Below, in pieces: positions 32,747-33,503 of a DNA stretch of 33,503 bases; position 1 is the stretch's first letter, and every line of letters begins with the position of its first letter. Source of the stretch: a virus; IMG/VR virus record IMGVR_UViG_3300030103_000972, positions 1 through 33,503 of that record; one strand, written 5' to 3'. Made by a program: the position numbers and the translations under genes. Under the pieces are notes generated by a model. It did not search any database. It was not told where the DNA came from and worked only from the letters and a program-made list of their open reading frames with translations.

Positions 32747-32806
32747 CTATTTATATCCGCCACCTTTTTTCTTATAAAGTCTGGCGAGTGCTTGTGCTTT
32801 TCTTGC
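32747..32806 (-). pseudogene. Detached C-terminal part of interrupted gene
   Basis: Codes in one frame for ARKAQALARLYKKKGGGYK followed by TAG. This is exactly the C-terminal part that homologous phage proteins carry after the motif GKWSA (or GQWSA), the last residues before the stop of the ORF at 32839-32967. It has no start codon in its frame after the in-frame TGA within the hairpin. It is therefore either dead or reached by bypassing, frameshifting or RNA-level excision. Confidence 0.7.
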
Positions 32807-32841
32807 AAATCCCCCCCAACTCGAAAGTCAGGGGGTAATCA
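32804..32841 (-). other. 38-nt insertion: stop codon plus UUCG-capped hairpin
   Basis: On the minus strand the segment begins with TGA directly after an Ala codon GCT, then TTA, a 10-bp hairpin (5' arm CCCCCTGACT at 32835-32826, loop TTCG, 3' arm AGTTGGGGGG at 32821-32812), an unpaired G (32811), ATTT and a GCA Ala codon directly before the resumed reading frame. Length 38 is not a multiple of three. Ends show CTTG/CAAG as outer inverse repeats and TGC on both sides. Confidence 0.75.
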
Positions 32842-32967
32842 AGCAGACCATTTACCAGCAGCAGTTCCGTAACTTGCTGATGATTTGATCTGTTGAAATA
32901 ACTTCTTTCTCATCCCTGGCTTGGTATAATTACCAGCTTTATTTACTGTTGATTTTTTCTTAGCCAT
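32839..32967 (-). CDS. Conserved basic phage protein, interrupted after GKWSA
   Basis: A 42-residue ORF: MAKKKSTVNKAGNYTKPGMRKKLFQQIKSSASYGTAAGKWSA, stop TGA. The VNKAGNYTKPxMRKxLFxxIK...GxWSA pattern is that of a conserved small protein of marine phages which normally continues ARKAQ..LA..YK..GGGYK. That continuation is present 38 nt downstream in another frame (32747-32806); the joined protein would be about 60 residues. Its ATG overlaps the upstream stop (TAATG), so translation is coupled as in its intact neighbours. Confidence 0.75.
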   Translation of the reverse strand: MAKKKSTVNKAGNYTKPGMRKKLFQQIKSSASYGTAAGKWSA

Positions 32968-33074
32968 TAATACTTCATCTTCTTAGGTTTCTTACCAGCC
33001 TTCTTCATAGACATGGCTGTTGCTGCCTGTTTCTTAGCTTTCTTAGTCTTCTTTTTCATCATTTTACCTGGCAT
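32967..33074 (-). CDS. Lysine-rich microprotein (35 aa)
   Basis: A 35-residue protein starting MPGKMMKKKTKKAKKQAATAM, ending KKPKKMKY. About half of the residues are Lys. GGAGATAATT precedes the ATG. Its start resembles the microprotein at 18139-18261. No known function; nucleic-acid neutralisation or binding is plausible. Confidence 0.6.
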   Translation of the reverse strand: MPGKMMKKKTKKAKKQAATAMSMKKAGKKPKKMKY

Positions 33075-33084
33075 AATTATCTCC

Positions 33085-33342
33085 TTATTTTTTCTTTTTA
33101 TGTCGTTGTGCAAACTTTCTTGCACTTTCCTGGTTCCTAAAACCCCATTTTTTTAAGGCTAGAGCCAGTCTTGTTGGTCTTCCTTTGCTATCCTTCATCT
33201 TTCCTTTGATGCCAGAAAAACGAGCTGCAAATGAAACTCTTCTTGGGTTAGTGCCTGATCTTACTGGTGCTTTTACACCGAACTTTTTCCGACCAGCGGC
33301 ATTGAGGCCGCCAGTCTTAGATTGAAACTTCTTTGCTACCAT
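33085..33342 (-). CDS. Basic conserved phage protein (DUF6321-like)
   Basis: An 85-residue protein: GGLNAAGRKKFGVKAPVRSG (about 11-30), RRVSFAARFSGIKGKMKDSKGRPTRLALALKKWGF (about 34-68) and a basic tail. The SLNAxGRxxF...SFxARFxGxKG...RxxxALKKWGF layout matches small proteins of marine and other phages (DUF6321-like, from memory). Function unknown. It directly follows the small membrane protein gene. Confidence 0.7.
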   Translation of the reverse strand: MVAKKFQSKTGGLNAAGRKKFGVKAPVRSGTNPRRVSFAARFSGIKGKMKDSKGRPTRLALALKKWGFRNQESARKFAQRHKKKK

Positions 33343-33441
33343 CTATGCAACCAGATAGTAAATGACTGCAACTGCTACTATAACAACAGCAATCTTGGAA
33401 GTTTTATTTAGTCTATTCCAAAGTTCTTTGATCTTATTCAT
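33343..33441 (-). CDS. Small single-helix membrane protein (32 aa)
   Basis: A 32-residue protein: MNKIKELWNRLNKTSK (charged) followed by one hydrophobic helix, IAVVIVAVAVIYYLVA. It starts 3 nt after the stop of the holin-like gene and ends at the start of the basic protein downstream. Position right after the holin suggests a lysis accessory or antiholin-type role, which is inference. The first 17 codons are repeated at the left end of the window. Confidence 0.65.
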   Translation of the reverse strand: MNKIKELWNRLNKTSKIAVVIVAVAVIYYLVA

Positions 33442-33471
33442 AGCCTATCCCTTCTTTTTAGTTATTAAACC
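33389..33471. repeat. Terminal direct repeat, right copy
   Basis: The match of positions 1-83 (one mismatch at 33465). Beyond 33471 the sequence diverges from the left copy but keeps coding a similar holin tail, so the two copies are the same locus or a tandem gene duplication. Confidence 0.9.
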
Positions 33472-33503
33472 TTTTACTCCTGGAGCTGCTCTGACACCTA
33501 GCG
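33445..33503 (-). CDS. Holin C-terminus, divergent allele (partial)
   Basis: The last 18 codons of an ORF running off the window: LGVRAAPGVKGLITKKKG. Aligned without gaps to the holin at 57-458 (FGIKTVKGAAGLLTKKKG), 8 of 18 residues are identical and several others similar. So this is either a second holin gene or another strain's allele of the same gene joined at the contig end. Confidence 0.65.
   Translation of the reverse strand, partial: LGVRAAPGVKGLITKKKG

Overview
The window looks like a nearly complete genome of a small, AT-rich, tailed phage with a T7-like (podovirus) virion: small and large terminase, T7 gp8-type portal, scaffold, capsid, tail tubular proteins A and B, a gp13-like protein, three internal virion proteins, a T7-type tail fibre and a lysis cassette. 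Low GC, very tight packing (many TAATG stop/start overlaps), the marine-phage types of small lysine-rich proteins and secreted acidic proteins, and the absence of recognisable DNA polymerase, RNA polymerase, primase or helicase genes all resemble small marine podoviruses of alphaproteobacteria (HTVC010P-like pelagiphages are the closest type I can suggest). The host assignment is inference.

Layout: positions 1-27484 are one long leftward block. Read in the direction of transcription (high to low) it carries a replication-initiator-like HTH protein, a DUF6362-like HTH protein, an HGGxSTG protein, TerS, a hidden small lipoprotein ORF, TerL, head genes (portal, scaffold, capsid), tail tube genes, internal virion proteins, tail fibre with two tail-assembly chaperones and a glycine-rich adhesin, two secreted proteins, two membrane/coiled-coil proteins, a GH24 lysozyme and a 3TM-type holin. 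At 27485-27969 is a divergent control region with an extended -10 promoter inside a perfect palindrome, DnaA-box-like repeats and an SOS-box-like sequence. Positions 27970-30782 form a rightward early operon: RecB-like nuclease, putative ssDNA-annealing protein, small DNA-metabolism proteins, a DUF6378 protein and a LexA-type winged-helix regulator. It ends at a strong terminator facing a leftward tyrosine integrase (30839-31981), which has its own promoter and operator-like palindrome and sits next to a complete tRNA-Ser(UGA). Positions 32325-33503 hold a leftward cluster of tiny basic proteins.

The two ends of the window share an 83-bp near-identical direct repeat that codes for the same small membrane protein, flanked by two different alleles of the holin C-terminus. 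The genome is therefore probably circularly permuted or circular in assembly, with the late block running through the junction (27484 to 1, then 33503 to 32325). Infection logic inferred from the genes: a temperate phage, integrating by a tyrosine recombinase near tRNA-Ser, replicating with host polymerases from an initiator/origin module aided by an exonuclease plus annealing protein pair, with LexA-like control.

The most unusual observation is a small conserved phage gene (32747-32967) whose reading frame is cut by a 38-nt insertion made of a stop codon and a 10-bp UUCG-capped hairpin, with the missing C-terminus resuming exactly after it: a candidate for translational bypassing or another recoding/excision event. 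Other points are a roughly five-fold excess of CCWGG sites, a Shine-Dalgarno that doubles as a shared C-terminal protein motif, and a previously hidden lipoprotein ORF between the terminase genes.
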